Notes under the pieces: generated by a model
What the model was told of the DNA's origin: nothing
Databases searched by the model: none
Seen by the model: the letters and a program-made list of their open reading frames with translations, nothing else
Assembly: GCF_902498745.1 (NCBI RefSeq)
Contig: NZ_LR701479.1
Span: forward strand, 2,869,060 to 2,933,059
DNA: 64,000 bases
Source of the DNA: Erythrobacter sp. EC-HK427
GTDB lineage: Bacteria > Pseudomonadota > Alphaproteobacteria > Sphingomonadales > Sphingomonadaceae
Direction of reading: 5' to 3'
Part shown: positions 29,166 to 37,937 of the stretch, in pieces
How positions within the stretch are numbered: position 1 is the first letter of the stretch
How the letters are laid out: each line of letters starts with the position of its first letter
Program-made: the position numbers and the translations under genes

Positions 29166-30278
29166 CTAGCTCTCCAGTCCCGCAAAGTCGGTCAGCGCAG
29201 CATCGCGCAGGCCGCGCCATACGTTCCTTGCCTGCACCGTCTCGAACACGTCATGCACGCGCAGCAGCTGCACGCCCGCATCCATGCCGAGCTTTGCCAG
29301 CGTGAGCGATCCGCCCACGCGCTGGTGCGCACCCGCTTCGTTGCTCAGCGCGCCGATCATCCGCTTGCGGCTTGCACCCAGCAGCAGCGGGCAGCCGAGC
29401 GCGTGATACATCGGCAGCGCGTTGAGGATCGCGAGATTGTCGGCGAGCGATTTGCCAAAGCCGATGCCGGGATCGAGCACGATCCTCTCCACTGCAATGC
29501 CGCCCGCAATCGCCCGGTCGCGCAAGGCTTTCAGCGTGTCGAACACGTCGAACGCCGCCGCCTGATAGTCGCCGCCCGCGTGCAAATCCTCGCCGGTGCC
29601 GGGCGCGTGCATCAGGATGACGGGCACCCCGCTCGCTGCGGCAAACTCCAGACTGCGCGGATCGTAGCGGAGGCCCGATACATCGTTGAGAATATGCGCG
29701 CCCGCCGCCAGCGCGGCTTCCATCACGGCGGGGCGGCGCGTGTCCACGCTCACCGCCGCACCCATGTTGGCGCAATATCCGACCGCCGGTCGCACCCGCT
29801 CGATCTCCTCGCCTTCCCACACGGCTTTGGCCCCGGGCCGCGTGCTTTCCCCGCCAATGTCGATAATCGCCGCACCCGCTTCGTGCATGGCGGCGGCATG
29901 AAGCTGCATTTCCTCCGGATCGTCCATGAACTTGCCGCCATCGGAGAAGCTATCGGGCGTGACGTTGAGAATGCCCATCACCTGCGGCTGGTCGAGCCGG
30001 ATCGTTCGCCCGCCCAGCGCCAGCGGCGGGTGTACCTTGGCGAGCCCCGCCCACTGTGCGCTGGCTTCCGCCGCCAGCGCATCGGGCAGCGAAGCAAGCA
30101 CGTCTGCCATGCCAGCCTTGGTCGCGATCTGGCGCGACAGCACCCGCCCGTCCTCGCGCACGATCACCGCAAACTCGCGCGCATAGACCATCCCGCCCGC
30201 GAGCCGCACCGCATCCCCCTCGACCGCCTGCGGACCGGAGACGGTGGAGATCGGCTGGATGTAGAGCGATTGGGTCAT
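29166..30278 (-). CDS. folP: Dihydropteroate synthase
   Basis: 370 aa. The TIM-barrel DHPS domain starts at about residue 95 with VMGILNVTPDSFSDGGKF, then DIGGESTRPGA, VSVDTRRPAV, LNDVSGLR, LDPGIGFGKS and GASRKRMIG. It condenses 6-hydroxymethyl-dihydropterin diphosphate with p-aminobenzoate in folate synthesis and is the sulfonamide target. The N-terminal about 90 residues are an extension beyond the E. coli enzyme (about 280 aa); such extensions occur in sphingomonads. Two tandem CCTGTTACA units lie about 40 bp upstream. Confidence 0.95.
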   Translation of the reverse strand: MTQSLYIQPISTVSGPQAVEGDAVRLAGGMVYAREFAVIVREDGRVLSRQIATKAGMADVLASLPDALAAEASAQWAGLAKVHPPLALGGRTIRLDQPQVMGILNVTPDSFSDGGKFMDDPEEMQLHAAAMHEAGAAIIDIGGESTRPGAKAVWEGEEIERVRPAVGYCANMGAAVSVDTRRPAVMEAALAAGAHILNDVSGLRYDPRSLEFAAASGVPVILMHAPGTGEDLHAGGDYQAAAFDVFDTLKALRDRAIAGGIAVERIVLDPGIGFGKSLADNLAILNALPMYHALGCPLLLGASRKRMIGALSNEAGAHQRVGGSLTLAKLGMDAGVQLLRVHDVFETVQARNVWRGLRDAALTDFAGLES

Positions 30279-30318
30279 GCGTTTGCTTTCAATGCCTTGA
30301 GCCGCTTTCGGGCGCTAA

Positions 30319-30336
30319 CCTGTTACACCTGTTACA
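30319..30336. promoter_or_regulatory. Tandem CCTGTTACA units upstream of folP (possible operator)
   Basis: Two abutting 9-bp units (30319-30327 and 30328-30336) about 40 bp before the folP start. CTGTTAC also forms the core of the 23-bp palindrome upstream of tonB (46170-46192). The binding protein is unknown. The rest of the 230-bp spacer holds only the hairpin at 30470-30498. Confidence 0.35.
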
Positions 30337-30469
30337 GTGTCCTGAGACAAAACTTTTCACCGCAGCTTTCGCCTGTTTGCGGAGCGATTGGAAGGGTGTG
30401 AGGTGCGCATTTGCACGGGTGTATGCGCAGAGCGTGGGTGTAGGGAAGTGGCCGTAAGCAGACCCAAAG

Positions 30470-30498
30470 CGTCACCCCGGATGTGATCGGGGGTGACG
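30470..30498. terminator. Hairpin after ccrM, possible terminator or dispersed palindrome
   Basis: Perfect 9-bp arms CGTCACCCC (30470-30478) and GGGGTGACG (30490-30498) around an 11-base loop, 11 bp after the ccrM stop. There is no T-run on the minus strand (GCTTTGGG). It could end the ccrM transcript weakly, or be a copy of a dispersed palindrome. Confidence 0.5.
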
Positions 30499-30508
30499 AT
30501 TGAACGGA

Positions 30509-31648
<1,140 letters not shown>

Positions 31649-31663
31649 TCAATACCCCTCAAG

Positions 31664-31820
31664 TTATCCACAGGGGATGAATCCTCGGGAGTCCGGGGTC
31701 AAGCGGCAATTTTGCACCGCTCCACCACAGTTAGAGCGGAACAAAAGGAGTCTCACACAAGATGTTGAGTCTGCACCAGATTACAGGACTCGATATGCTG
31801 CGGTGTGGCCGCGAGGACTC
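31664..31820 (-). promoter_or_regulatory. ccrM upstream region with DnaA box and six GANTC sites
   Basis: A perfect DnaA box TTATCCACA lies at 31664-31672, 16 bp before the ccrM start codon. GANTC sites lie at 31679-31683, 31689-31693, 31748-31752, 31767-31771, 31787-31791 and 31816-31820. About 0.5 GANTC is expected in this length at the local base composition. The -10/-35 elements cannot be placed with confidence, and no TTAA-N7-TTAA CtrA site is visible. Confidence 0.75.
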
Positions 31821-31830
31821 ACCTGCAAAA

Positions 31831-32748
31831 TTAGGCGAACAAAAGCGCCGTATTCACCGTGAACGCCGCCAAAAGCAGCAATCCCAGCCCGCGCCCGATA
31901 CTGTGCGCATAGCGGCACAGCAGCAGCATCAGCACCGCTGAACCGGCCAGCACCGGGAATTCCAGGTCGAGCATCTCCGCCGGGATCGCAAGCGGCGAAA
32001 CCGCCATCGTCACCCCGCCGATCATCAGCAGATTGAAGATGTTGGAGCCGACAACATTGCCCACCGCCAGATCGCTGCGCCCCTTGAGCGCGGCGGCAAT
32101 CGACGCGGCAAGCTCTGGCAGCGACGTGCCCACGGCGACGATGGTGAGGCCGATGACCGTCTGCGAAATGCCCGCAAGCGTCGCCAGTTCGATCGCGCCA
32201 TCGACGAGGAATTTGCCGCCCACCACCAGCGCGCCAAGGCCTGCAAGGAACAGGATGATCGCCAGACCGAAACCGGGCTGCTTCTCGTCATCCTCTTCTT
32301 CCAGTTCGGGCGGATGGCGCACCCGCCAGACGATATACACCACCAGCGCTACCAGCAGGGCGATGCCGATCCAGCGCGCACCCGCTTGCGACACCGCCAG
32401 CGCCCAGACCGCCAGCGTCGCCAGCAGCGCGACCACCGCGTCGCGCTTGCCGATGCCGTGAAGGATAATCGGCGCCACCAGCGCGGTCGCGCCGAGGATT
32501 AGCAGCGTATTGGCAAGGTTCGAGCCGACCACATTGCCCCATGCAATGCCGGGCGATCCTTCGAGCGCGGCCTGCACGCTGGCGACCATCTCGGGCATGG
32601 ATGTCGCCGCGCCGACTATCACGAGCCCGGTCACCAGATTGGAGATACCCAGCCGTTTGGCCATCGCCACCGAACCGCGCACGAGCAATTCGCCGCCGAC
32701 AAACAGGCCGACAAGGCCACCGAGAATGGACAGGGAGAGAATTAGCAT
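31831..32748 (-). CDS. Calcium/sodium antiporter (CaCA family, YrbG-like)
   Basis: 305 aa with ten predicted helices in two inverted repeats. Each repeat has its alpha motif: GAATSMPEMVASVQAAL with GNVVGSNLANTLLILG, and VGTSLPELAASIAAAL with GNVVGSNIFNLLMIGG. These form the ion-binding sites of Na+/Ca2+ exchangers in the inner membrane. The acidic cytoplasmic loop ELEEEDDEKQ lies in the middle. It is 12 bp downstream of rnhB on the same strand. The ribosome site is weak. Confidence 0.9.
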   Translation of the reverse strand: MLILSLSILGGLVGLFVGGELLVRGSVAMAKRLGISNLVTGLVIVGAATSMPEMVASVQAALEGSPGIAWGNVVGSNLANTLLILGATALVAPIILHGIGKRDAVVALLATLAVWALAVSQAGARWIGIALLVALVVYIVWRVRHPPELEEEDDEKQPGFGLAIILFLAGLGALVVGGKFLVDGAIELATLAGISQTVIGLTIVAVGTSLPELAASIAAALKGRSDLAVGNVVGSNIFNLLMIGGVTMAVSPLAIPAEMLDLEFPVLAGSAVLMLLLCRYAHSIGRGLGLLLLAAFTVNTALLFA

Positions 32749-32760
32749 GGGAGGCAGGCG

Positions 32761-33399
32761 TTACAGGCTCATTTCCAATTGCGCCACCGGCGCGAATGAC
32801 CTTCTGTGCAAAGGCGTCGGCCCATGGACGCGCAGCGCCGCCATATGTTCCGCGGAGCCGTACCCTTTATTGCGCTCCCACCCGTAATGCGGATGCTCTT
32901 GCGCGGCTTCGACCATCAGCCGGTCGCGATATTCCTTGGCGAGGATGCTGGCGGCACCGATGCACGCTTCCTTGCCATCACCGCCGACAATGGCGCGCGC
33001 GGGCCAGCGCCATTGCTCGCAGCGTCCTTCCGGCGTCAGATTGCCGTCGATCAGCGTGGTGACCTGCGCTCCGCCCAAAACATCGCACAGCCGTTCGACC
33101 GCAAGGCTCATCGCCAGCATGGTCGCGCCGAAGATGTTGAGCCGGTCGATGTCCTCCACGTCGACAACGCCGATCCCCCAGGCGCAGCGTGCGCGGATGC
33201 GCTGTTCGGCTTCGGCGCGGGCCCTGGCGGAGAGCTTTTTGGAATCGTTGATGCCCGAAGGTGCAGGCTTGCACAGCACCACCGCCGCCGCCACAACGGG
33301 GCCAGCCAGCGGCCCGCGCCCCGCCTCGTCCACTCCGGCGACCAGCGGCGTGTCACCCAGCCGGGCACCAAATTCTGCATAAGGCGTTGCACACAGCAT
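32761..33399 (-). CDS. rnhB: Ribonuclease HII
   Basis: About 212 aa from the ATG at 33399, giving the usual short leader before VAGVDEAGRGPLAGPVVAAA. The catalytic acidic residues are the D/E pair of that motif, plus the Asp of LIDGN and the Glu/Asp of ILAKEYRDRLM. It removes RNA from RNA/DNA hybrids and single ribonucleotides in DNA. Its start codon overlaps the start codon of the divergent lipoprotein gene by 2 bases (shared CATG at 33397-33400), so each promoter must lie inside the other gene. Confidence 0.94.
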   Translation of the reverse strand: MLCATPYAEFGARLGDTPLVAGVDEAGRGPLAGPVVAAAVVLCKPAPSGINDSKKLSARARAEAEQRIRARCAWGIGVVDVEDIDRLNIFGATMLAMSLAVERLCDVLGGAQVTTLIDGNLTPEGRCEQWRWPARAIVGGDGKEACIGAASILAKEYRDRLMVEAAQEHPHYGWERNKGYGSAEHMAALRVHGPTPLHRRSFAPVAQLEMSL

Positions 33400-34576
33400 G
33401 AAACACACACTCCTGACCCTCGCCCTATTCCCCGCCACCCTCGCGCTCGCAAGCTGCGCCAATGCCCAATCGGGGGATAGCCCGCCGATGGTCGTGACCG
33501 CCGGTGAGCCGGTTGCGCTGGCCGAAGGTTCGCCCTTCACCGCCGAAGCGCACGCCAATTTCGCCGAGCCGTGGGCGCTCAAATTCCACCCCGAAACGGG
33601 GATGATTTTCATCACCGAGAAGGCAGGCGTGCTAAAAGTCTATGATCCGGCGACGGGCGCAATCAGCGACGTGAGCGGTGTACCGGAAGTCGCCTATGCC
33701 GGGCAAGGTGGGCTCGGCGACATCGCCTTTGCCCCCGATTTTTCCGCCAGCCGCATGGTCTATCTCAGCTGGGCGGCGAGCGATGGCGATAACGGCACCT
33801 TCGCCGTGGTCGGGCGCGGGACGCTCGAATGCGGCGCGGAAGGCTGCGCGATCAGCGGGCTGAGCGAAATCTGGCGGCAGAGCCGCGCGGGCGAACGGCG
33901 CGGGCATTATTCGCACCGCATCGCCTTCTCGCCCGACGGGCAATATCTGTTCATTTCCAGCGGTGACCGGCAGGAGCAGACCCCCGCGCAGGATCTGGGC
34001 AACAATCTGGGCGGCATAGTCCGCCTCAACCTTGATGGCACACCCGCAGCGGGCAACCCCTTTGCCGCGCAGGGCTCCCCCGCCGACCAGATGTGGAGCT
34101 ACGGCCAGCGCAACCTCCTCGGCCTCGCCATGCGCGAGGATGGCGAGTTGTGGGAGTTGGAACACGGCCCCGCTGGCGGGGACGAACTGAACTTCGTCGT
34201 CGCGGGCGCCAATTACGGTTGGCCCACCCGCTCCAATGGCGACAATTACAATGGCGTTGCCATTCCCGATCACACCGAGGATGACGGCTTCACCCAGCCC
34301 GCGCTGCACTGGACGCCGGTGATCGGCCCGGGCGGCATGGATTTCTATTCCGGCGAAATGTTCGCCGACTGGCAGGGCCAGTTGCTGGTCGCCAATCTCA
34401 CCATCCCCTCGGTTGTGCGCATCGCCACCGATTCGGGCGCGAACAGCGCGGAGGAGTTGGGCCGTTACGAATTCCCGAACCGCCTGCGCGATATCGAGAT
34501 TGCTCCGGACGGCGCGGTCTGGGTGATCGAGGATGGCGACAACGGAAGGCTGATCCGGCTGACGCCTGCTGAGTGA
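33398..34576 (+). CDS. PQQ-dependent sugar (glucose/sorbosone-type) dehydrogenase, lipoprotein
   Basis: 392 aa. The signal peptide has a lipobox LASC (Cys20). The six-bladed beta-propeller of the soluble glucose dehydrogenase/sorbosone dehydrogenase family follows: PWALKFHPETGMIFITEKAG split by strands, the His-containing GHYSHRIAFSPDG, YGQRNLLGLAMRE, and GPAGGDELN with ANYGWP. Known relatives use PQQ and Ca2+ and oxidise aldoses in the periplasm; some homologues have other or no activity. Its ATG overlaps the rnhB start codon. No PQQ biosynthesis gene is in the window. Confidence 0.87.
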   Translation: MKHTLLTLALFPATLALASCANAQSGDSPPMVVTAGEPVALAEGSPFTAEAHANFAEPWALKFHPETGMIFITEKAGVLKVYDPATGAISDVSGVPEVAYAGQGGLGDIAFAPDFSASRMVYLSWAASDGDNGTFAVVGRGTLECGAEGCAISGLSEIWRQSRAGERRGHYSHRIAFSPDGQYLFISSGDRQEQTPAQDLGNNLGGIVRLNLDGTPAAGNPFAAQGSPADQMWSYGQRNLLGLAMREDGELWELEHGPAGGDELNFVVAGANYGWPTRSNGDNYNGVAIPDHTEDDGFTQPALHWTPVIGPGGMDFYSGEMFADWQGQLLVANLTIPSVVRIATDSGANSAEELGRYEFPNRLRDIEIAPDGAVWVIEDGDNGRLIRLTPAE

Positions 34577-34583
34577 GTTTTGC

Positions 34584-34690
34584 GCTCACGCATCCGCGTG
34601 AGCGTCCTCGCTAGATGCGCAGCAAGCTGCGCCCGCTGCGGGCGGCCGGTCGGCCGGTCGGCCTTGTGGTCGGCTTTCGCCGCCCATTTA
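34584..34690. repeat. Hairpin-rich repeat, copy 2 (inverse of 17963-18059)
   Basis: A GCTCACGC/GCGTGAGC stem with ATCC loop (34584-34603) is followed by GTCCTCGCTAGATGCGC, a GCCCGCTGCGGGC palindrome, and the short tandem GGCCGGTC units near 34650-34665. The first about 65 bases match the reverse complement of 17995-18059. It sits 8 bp after the dehydrogenase stop and could end its transcript, though no T-run is present. Confidence 0.8.
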
Positions 34691-34741
34691 CAGCAGAAAC
34701 ATTTGCACCAACAGGCGCAGCGCCCTATCCGCGCGCGCTCC

Positions 34742-35257
34742 ATGGATGACACCGCCACTCTGATCCCGCTCGAAGCGGTGCAGCCCGAATTGATCGAGGC
34801 TCTGCTCGACCGTGCCTTCGGCCCCGATCGCCATGCGCGCACCGCCTATCGCGTCCGGCTCGGCACCGATTGGCTACCCGCATTGAGCTTTGCCGTGGTC
34901 GATAGCGAACAATTGCTCGTCGGGACGATCCAGACCTGGCCAGTTGCGCTGACCGATCCGGCGGGCCGTGCGCATCCGATGCTGATGGTTGGCCCCGTCG
35001 CCGTGGTGCCAGAACGGCAGGGCGAAGGCTTCGGCCACGCGCTGATGGCCGCGATGACCGCTGCGCTTGATCCGCAAACCGCGCTGCCGCAATTGCTGGT
35101 GGGCGATCCCGAATATTATGAACGCTTCGGCTTTTTCGCCGCGCCGACGCAGGGCTGGCTGCTGCCCGGCCCGTATGAGAAGCATCGCCTGCTGGTGCGC
35201 TGTGCCAATCCCGCCGTGCTCCCCCACGAAGGTATGCTTGGGCCTTGGATTGGCTGA
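34742..35257 (+). CDS. GNAT family N-acetyltransferase
   Basis: About 171 aa from the ATG at 34742; the longer frame upstream is translated repeat sequence and is rejected. The acetyl-CoA binding motif A is VGPVAVVPERQGEGFGHALM (Q/RxxGxG/A form). The PEYYERFGF segment is typical of the YhbS-like subgroup of GNAT proteins. Substrate unknown. It is followed by DUF1285 (27 bp) and a Nudix gene (overlapping), probably one operon. Confidence 0.85.
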   Translation: MDDTATLIPLEAVQPELIEALLDRAFGPDRHARTAYRVRLGTDWLPALSFAVVDSEQLLVGTIQTWPVALTDPAGRAHPMLMVGPVAVVPERQGEGFGHALMAAMTAALDPQTALPQLLVGDPEYYERFGFFAAPTQGWLLPGPYEKHRLLVRCANPAVLPHEGMLGPWIG

Positions 35258-35284
35258 CGCGCTCTGGCATTTGATGCCGCGACG

Positions 35285-35833
35285 ATGCCTTACATTCCGC
35301 CTCCCGAACTCGCCGGATTGACGCTTCCCGAAATCGCGCAGGCGATTGCCGCGCGCGGTCTGCCGCCGGTTGCCGAATGGGACCCGCCCGAACAGGGGGA
35401 CAGCGGAATGCGCATCGCAGCGGACGGACGCTGGTTCCACCATGACGGAGAGATCACCCGCCCCGCCATGGTGCGCGCCTTCGCCAGCCTGCTCCGGCGC
35501 GAGGGCGACGGGCGCTACCTCCTCGTCACTCCGCATTACAAGCAGGCGATTGCGGTGGAGGACGCGCCTTTCATCGCGGTCGACGTGAAGGAGGAAGCGG
35601 GGGCGCTCGCCTTCCGCCTCAACACCGACGAGCTGGTGCTGGCCGGGCCGGACAATCCGCTGCGCGCGGCGGGCGATGCGAAGGCTCCTGCGATCTATCT
35701 GCTGGTGCGCCATGGCTGCGAGGCGCGGCTCAACCGCTCGACATGGCTGCAACTTGTTGAACTGGCACGGTTCGAGGGCGATGTGCCGCTCGTCTCCAGC
35801 CAGGGCGCGGATTTTCCGCTGGTGCCTGCATGA
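35285..35833 (+). CDS. DUF1285 domain-containing protein
   Basis: 182 aa. The family signatures GRWFHHDGEITRPAMVRAFA, RYLLVTPHYKQAI and EDAPFIAVDV are present. DUF1285 proteins are small, soluble, two-domain beta-rich proteins of unknown function, frequently placed next to a Nudix CoA pyrophosphatase and cca, as here. The stop overlaps the Nudix start (ATGA), implying translational coupling. Confidence 0.87.
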   Translation: MPYIPPPELAGLTLPEIAQAIAARGLPPVAEWDPPEQGDSGMRIAADGRWFHHDGEITRPAMVRAFASLLRREGDGRYLLVTPHYKQAIAVEDAPFIAVDVKEEAGALAFRLNTDELVLAGPDNPLRAAGDAKAPAIYLLVRHGCEARLNRSTWLQLVELARFEGDVPLVSSQGADFPLVPA

Positions 35834-36429
35834 GCGATCTTTTCACCCGCGCGCAGGCCCTGTTCGGTGCCACCGCGCATATCGGCATCGAAGGCATTCG
35901 CGATGACAGCGCCTGGGTGACGCGCACTCCGCGTGACGCCGCCGTGCTGATGGCGATTACGGACCGCGCCGAACCGGGCATGCTCTTCACCCACCGCCCC
36001 AAGACGATGGCCTCGCATCCCGGGCAGGTCTCCTTCCCCGGCGGCAAGCTGGAACCGGGCGAAGACGTGATCACCGCCGCCTTGCGCGAGGCGGAGGAGG
36101 AACTGGCCATTCCGGCAGACGCGGTGCGGGTTATCGGCACGGGGCAGAATTTCATGACCGGAACGGGCTTCAACCTCACCCCGGTGCTGGGGCTGGTGCC
36201 GCCAGATATCACGATCACGCCCGATCCGCGCGAAGTCGATGGCTGGTTCGAAGCACCGTTGCGCTACGTGCTCGATCCGCGCAATCACGCGGCGAAAATG
36301 GGCGACTTCGGCGGGGTGCAGCGGCCCTATATTGAGATTGTGTGGAACGGCCACCGCATCTGGGGGATCACCGCAGGGATTGTCGCGAACCTGTCGCGGC
36401 GGCTCGATTGGCGGGAATTGGTGGATTGA
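35830..36429 (+). CDS. Nudix hydrolase, CoA pyrophosphatase type
   Basis: 199 aa. The Nudix box is GGKLEPGEDVITAALREAEE followed by ELAI. The upstream LFTHRPKTMASHPGQVSFPGG segment is the extra UPF0035 motif of CoA pyrophosphatases (NudL/Pcd1 type). It likely cleaves CoA or its derivatives to 3',5'-ADP and phosphopantetheine. Its start overlaps the DUF1285 stop. A REP-like repeat lies between it and cca. Confidence 0.9.
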   Translation: MSDLFTRAQALFGATAHIGIEGIRDDSAWVTRTPRDAAVLMAITDRAEPGMLFTHRPKTMASHPGQVSFPGGKLEPGEDVITAALREAEEELAIPADAVRVIGTGQNFMTGTGFNLTPVLGLVPPDITITPDPREVDGWFEAPLRYVLDPRNHAAKMGDFGGVQRPYIEIVWNGHRIWGITAGIVANLSRRLDWRELVD

Positions 36430-36447
36430 ATTCCACACATCCGATTG

Positions 36448-36578
36448 CCCTGAGCTTGTCCCCTTTCCCGCTGACCCTGAGCTTGTCCCCCCATCCCGCT
36501 CACCCTGAGCTTGTCGAAGGGTTGCACTTTCTTCTAGCGCAGCAAAGGAAGTAAAGGCAGTCCTTCGACAAGCTCAGG
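36448..36578. repeat. REP-like repeat CCTGAGCTTGTCGAAGG, multiple units
   Basis: CCCTGAGCTTGTC occurs three times in direct orientation (36448-36460, 36475-36487, 36503-36515). The third extends to CCTGAGCTTGTCGAAGG at 36504-36520 and pairs perfectly (17 bp) with CCTTCGACAAGCTCAGG at 36562-36578. The same sequence flanks 44205-44274. This is a known class of dispersed palindrome in sphingomonads and xanthomonads, from my recollection. Confidence 0.92.
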
Positions 36579-36587
36579 ACAGACGGA

Positions 36588-37763
36588 GTGAGTGTGGCGA
36601 CCCTACCCCAAACCGACTGGACGCAGCGCGCAGACCTGGCGCAGCTTGTCGCCGCTCTCGGCGCGGAGAATATGCGTTGGGTGGGCGGCGCGGTGCGCGA
36701 TACTCTGCTGGGCGTCGAGGTGAACGATGTGGACGCGGCGACCACGCTGCACCCGCCGGAAGTCATGGAACGGCTGGAGGCGGCTGGCATCAAGCCCATC
36801 CCCACCGGGATCGACCACGGCACCGTTACTGCTGTACTGCCCGAGGGCAATGTCGAGATCACCACCCTGCGCAAGGATGTCGCCACCGATGGCCGCCGCG
36901 CGACTGTCGCCTTTGCGGAACATTGGCAGGACGATGCCGCGCGCCGTGATTTTACCATCAACGCGCTGTTCGCGCATCCCGAAACGCTGGAAATCAGCGA
37001 CTATTTCGGCGGGCTTGGCGATCTCGCCGCGCGCCGCGTGCGCTTTATCGGCGATGCCCGCGAGCGCATCCGCGAAGATCACCTGCGGATTTTGCGCTAT
37101 TACCGCTTCCAGTCGCGTTTCGGCGCGGAACTGGATGCGGAGGCGGAGGAAGCCTGCGCGGAATTGGCACCAATGCTCAAAGGGCTGAGCCGGGAGCGGA
37201 TTGCCTCCGAATTGCTCGCGCTCCTCGCCCTGCCCGCCCCGCAAGAGACGCTGGCACGGATGCACCGCGCGGGCGTGCTCGGCGTGATCCTGCCCGAAGC
37301 GGGGGAGGACACAATTGCCGCACACGGTCAGCTACTGGCGCACGAACGGGCGCAAGGTGTGGCCGCTGCCCCGCTGCGCCGCCTCGCCGCGCTATTGCCC
37401 GCCGATCCCAGGCTCGCCGAGCAGGTAGCGGCGCGTTTGCGGCTCTCGACCAAACAGCGCGTGCATCTGGTGCGGCTCGCCAAGCGCGGCGGCGCGCCCG
37501 AAGGGACGCCTGCGCTGATCTATGCCGAGGGGCCGCGCGTTGCCGAAGACCTGCTATTGCTGGACAATGCGCCGGTGGCGGGCGTAGCGGACTTCACAGT
37601 GCCCAACTTCCCGCTCAAAGGCGGCACGATTGTCGCGCGCGGGGTGGCGGCAGGGCCGGAAGTGGCGCGCATTCTGCAAGCGGTGGAACGCCGCTGGGTT
37701 GCCGAGGGTTTCCCCGATGCGGCGCGGGTTGAGGCGCTGCTGGACGAGGCGTTGGGTAGCTGA
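36588..37763 (+). CDS. CCA tRNA nucleotidyltransferase / poly(A) polymerase family
   Basis: 391 aa, class II nucleotidyltransferase. Motif A is RWVGGAVRDTLLG, with the catalytic Asp pair in VNDVDAAT. RRDFTINALF and RFIGDARERIREDHLRILRYYRF are the following conserved blocks. It adds or repairs the 3' CCA of tRNAs; whether it is CCA-adding or a poly(A) polymerase cannot be settled by eye. The start is GTG at 36588 (or the GTG at 36594) and lies 10 bp from the end of the REP-like repeat, so the repeat flank supplies the 5' leader. Confidence 0.92.
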   Translation: MSVATLPQTDWTQRADLAQLVAALGAENMRWVGGAVRDTLLGVEVNDVDAATTLHPPEVMERLEAAGIKPIPTGIDHGTVTAVLPEGNVEITTLRKDVATDGRRATVAFAEHWQDDAARRDFTINALFAHPETLEISDYFGGLGDLAARRVRFIGDARERIREDHLRILRYYRFQSRFGAELDAEAEEACAELAPMLKGLSRERIASELLALLALPAPQETLARMHRAGVLGVILPEAGEDTIAAHGQLLAHERAQGVAAAPLRRLAALLPADPRLAEQVAARLRLSTKQRVHLVRLAKRGGAPEGTPALIYAEGPRVAEDLLLLDNAPVAGVADFTVPNFPLKGGTIVARGVAAGPEVARILQAVERRWVAEGFPDAARVEALLDEALGS

Positions 37764-37768
37764 GCCCA

Positions 37769-37901
37769 CCCCTCCCGTGAGGGAGGGGCAGCGAGACTTG
37801 TCGAACCGCAGGTGAGGCTTAGTCGCAGCGGGGTGGGCTTGCGGCGCTCGCTAATCGGGCATCGGCCCCCCATCCCCCAGCCCCTTCCCCAAGGGGAAGG
37901 G
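37769..37901. repeat. Paired G/C hairpins between cca and parC (relative of the 11684-11780 repeat)
   Basis: Two stem-loops: CCCCTCCC/GGGAGGGG around GTGA (37769-37788) and CCCTTCCCC/GGGGAAGGG around AA (37882-37901), with related but less conserved spacer sequence. The genes are convergent here, so the repeat may stop both transcripts. No gene in this 174-bp stretch. Confidence 0.75.
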
Positions 37902-37937
37902 AAGTTAGGGCACGCTACTGCCTACTGCCTACCCCCC

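Noticed and set aside
30470-30498. Strong intrinsic terminator
   Set aside because: The stem is perfect but no T-run follows on the minus strand; listed only as a possible terminator or dispersed palindrome.
34580-34741. Upstream extension of the GNAT gene
   Set aside because: The extension is translated hairpin repeat; the ATG at 34742 starts the GNAT fold.
36448-36578. CRISPR-like direct repeats
   Set aside because: Only three short units with irregular spacing and an inverted partner; spacers are not uniform and no cas genes exist. REP-like instead.
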